Shown here in pieces: positions 14,278 through 15,568 of a DNA stretch of 15,568 nt (position 1 is its first letter; every line of letters starts with the position of its first letter). Made by a program: the position numbers and the translations under genes. Location: positions 3,572 to 19,139 of the forward strand of contig DHWM01000077.1 in the NCBI GenBank assembly GCA_002413185.1. The letters run 5' to 3'. Below the pieces are notes generated by a model. The model saw only the letters and a list, made by a program, of their open reading frames with translations. It made no database searches and was not told the DNA's origin. Source of the stretch: Actinobacteria bacterium UBA5182. GTDB taxonomy: Bacteria; Actinomycetota; UBA4738.

Positions 14278-15432
14278 ATGGCGACTGTCGACATCGCCGC
14301 CACCGCTCCCGCCCGGCCGGGCATCGCAGAGCGCACCCCTCTTCGATACCTCGACCCCATCCTGATCTTCTGCCTGGTGGCGCTGTCGATCTACGGCCTG
14401 TTGATGGTGTACTCCTCGACCCATCAGAGCCTGGAGACGTTCCATGTGGATCCCGGCTATTACCTGAAACGACAGATGCTGTTCCTGGTGGTCGGGGTGG
14501 TCGCGCTGGCCGTGGCGACGGTCGTCGACTACCGGCTGATCAAGATCTACGCGGGGTTCTTCTACGCGGGCAGCGTGGTGCTGCTCCTCCTGGTGCGGAC
14601 GCCGCTCGGCAGCAGCGCGCTGGGCGCGCAACGGTGGTTTCAACTGGCGGGGTTCCAGTTCAGCCCGTCGCTGTTCGCTCGGCTGGCGCTGATCCTGATG
14701 CTTGCCGCCTTCCTCTCCGAGGTCAAGGGAGAGCTGACCCTCCGACACGTGCTCCGGGCGTGCGCCATCGGCGCTCTTCCCATGGTGCTCGTGTTCGTGC
14801 AACCCGACATCGGGACCACCATCATCCTGGCCGCCATCCTGGTCGGTCTCCTGGTGGTCTCCGGCGCCAGTACGAAACACCTGCTCGTGCTGGCGATGGC
14901 TGCGATGCTCGGCATCTTCGGAGCGTTTCAGCTCCACATCGTGAAGGACTACCAGGTATCGCGGCTGACCAGCTTCCTCGACTCCTCGAAGGACGCCCAG
15001 CGGGCCAACTACAACAAGAACCAGGCCGAGATCGCCATCGGGGCGGGCGGGCTCACCGGCCGGGGATACCTCCACGGGTCCCAGACCGCGCTGAACTACG
15101 TCCCGGAGCAGCACACCGACTTCATCTTCACCGTGGTCGGTGAGGAATTGGGGTTCGTGGGCGCCATCACGTTGCTGGGGCTGTTCGCGCTGGTGTTGTG
15201 GCGGGCGTTCAAGATCGCGCTGTTGTCGCGTGACCCGTTCGGGACCTTCGTCGCCGCCGGCGTGGCGACGATGATAGCGATCCAGGTGTTCGTCAACGTC
15301 GGGATGACCATCGGGATCATGCCGATCACCGGCATCCCGCTGCCGTTCATCTCCTACGGTGGGAGTGCCCTCATCGCCGACTTCATCGGGATCGGGCTGT
15401 TGCTGAACGTGAACATGCGCCGTTTCGCCTAG
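14278..15432 (+). CDS. rodA: Peptidoglycan glycosyltransferase RodA (SEDS family)
   Basis: Polytopic membrane enzyme that polymerises lipid II into glycan strands in the elongasome. The protein is 384 aa from ATG 14278, with GAGAAGGGGG (14263-14272) as ribosome-binding site, 31 nt after mrdA. About ten hydrophobic segments are visible. The SEDS signatures are YYLKRQMLFLVVGV, LGAQRWFQLAGFQFSPS, VFVQPDIGTTIIL with the catalytic Asp at 177, the extracellular-loop motif NYVPEQHTDFIFTVVGEELGF, and the C-terminal PITGIPLPFISYGGSALI. Coupling with mrdA fits the SEDS-class B PBP pair. FtsW is the main alternative, but the mre-operon context favours RodA. Confidence 0.95.
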   Translation: MATVDIAATAPARPGIAERTPLRYLDPILIFCLVALSIYGLLMVYSSTHQSLETFHVDPGYYLKRQMLFLVVGVVALAVATVVDYRLIKIYAGFFYAGSVVLLLLVRTPLGSSALGAQRWFQLAGFQFSPSLFARLALILMLAAFLSEVKGELTLRHVLRACAIGALPMVLVFVQPDIGTTIILAAILVGLLVVSGASTKHLLVLAMAAMLGIFGAFQLHIVKDYQVSRLTSFLDSSKDAQRANYNKNQAEIAIGAGGLTGRGYLHGSQTALNYVPEQHTDFIFTVVGEELGFVGAITLLGLFALVLWRAFKIALLSRDPFGTFVAAGVATMIAIQVFVNVGMTIGIMPITGIPLPFISYGGSALIADFIGIGLLLNVNMRRFA

Positions 15433-15568
15433 ATCCGGCCGGGCCTCCCCGGAACTGTCCCCGGCCCTTGGTATCCTTGACGTAAATCGTTCCGCCCCGG
15501 CGGCGTTCGCGGACGCTGGTGAGATCCCTCTCAACGCGCCGGAGTCGCCCTGGACGGAACTCGTTGCC
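15433..15568. other. 3' edge of window: no identified gene
   Basis: These 136 nt follow rodA. After the hairpin, TATCCT (15472-15477) resembles a -10 hexamer; GGAAC lies about 20 nt upstream (15451-15455) but does not form a convincing sigma-factor pair. Two plus-strand frames are open to the edge: one from GTG 15519, and one reading DAGEIPLNAPESPWTELV with no start codon in the window. Neither is long enough to identify. In related gene orders a radical-SAM protein or ribonuclease E/G gene follows rodA, but nothing here confirms that. Confidence 0.4.
15437..15466 (+). terminator. GC-rich hairpin after rodA, possible terminator
   Basis: GGCCGGG (15437-15443) pairs perfectly with CCCGGCC (15460-15466) around a 16-nt loop. 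A tighter alternative pairs CCGGG (15439-15443) with CCCGG (15448-15452) over a 4-nt loop. It begins 4 nt after the rodA stop. There is no U-tract, so it is not a classic intrinsic terminator; such hairpins may still end transcripts in high-GC Gram-positives. Chance formation in GC-rich DNA is a real alternative. Confidence 0.3.

Noticed and set aside
15477..15482. TTGACG as a -35 element near the right edge
   Set aside because: No -10-like hexamer lies 16-18 nt downstream in the GC-rich sequence; the overlapping TATCCT is a better, though still weak, -10 candidate.
13957..15534. 525-codon open frame antisense to mrdA and rodA
   Set aside because: Composition is typical of the antisense of membrane-protein genes (Gln/His/Asp/Arg-rich), with no domain recognised.
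1..15568. Mobile elements, CRISPR arrays, tRNA/rRNA genes or phage genes
   Set aside because: No regularly spaced repeats, transposase or integrase motifs, or RNA-gene signatures were seen on either strand.

Overview
The window reads as a chromosomal housekeeping segment from a high-GC, rod-shaped bacterium, most likely an uncultured or little-studied member of the Actinomycetota. The main reason is gene order: valS, folC, ndk, then mreB-mreC-mreD-PBP2-rodA is the arrangement I recall from Streptomyces and relatives. FolC motifs such as GTNGKTT and EVGMGGTWDATN also fit that phylum. I see no mobile element, CRISPR array, tRNA, rRNA or phage gene. GC is high throughout, with one more AT-rich island at about 9720-9835.

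Layout. (1) 1-440, minus strand: 5' part of an AlkA-type DNA-3-methyladenine glycosylase, cut by the window edge. (2) 540-4961, plus strand: valS, folC and ndk, closely spaced. (3) 4968-9581, minus strand: a type II fatty-acid synthesis operon transcribed fabD, a BCCP-like gene, fabH, fabG, acpP, fabF. It converges on ndk with only 6 nt between the stop codons. (4) 9582-9835: the divergent control region between fabD and mreB. (5) 9836-15432, plus strand: the elongasome operon mreB, mreC, mreD, mrdA (PBP2), rodA. (6) 15433-15568: a short region with a GC hairpin and a possible promoter, and no identifiable gene before the edge.

How the genes work together. FabD loads malonyl groups onto AcpP, FabH starts chains from acyl-CoA, FabF elongates and FabG reduces the 3-keto product. 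The dehydratase and enoyl reductase are not in the window. The Mre/PBP2/RodA set makes and positions lateral-wall peptidoglycan. The divergent arrangement puts membrane-lipid and wall-elongation operons back to back on one control region.

The most unusual item is the small biotinyl/lipoyl-like protein translated in overlap between fabD and fabH. It keeps the BCCP fold pattern but has no lysine anywhere, so it cannot carry biotin or lipoate in the normal way. Other points of interest are insertion of the fab block into the conserved ndk-mreB junction, a non-canonical KMSKS loop in ValRS, and gene starts that lack a Shine-Dalgarno sequence but have a -10-like hexamer just upstream.
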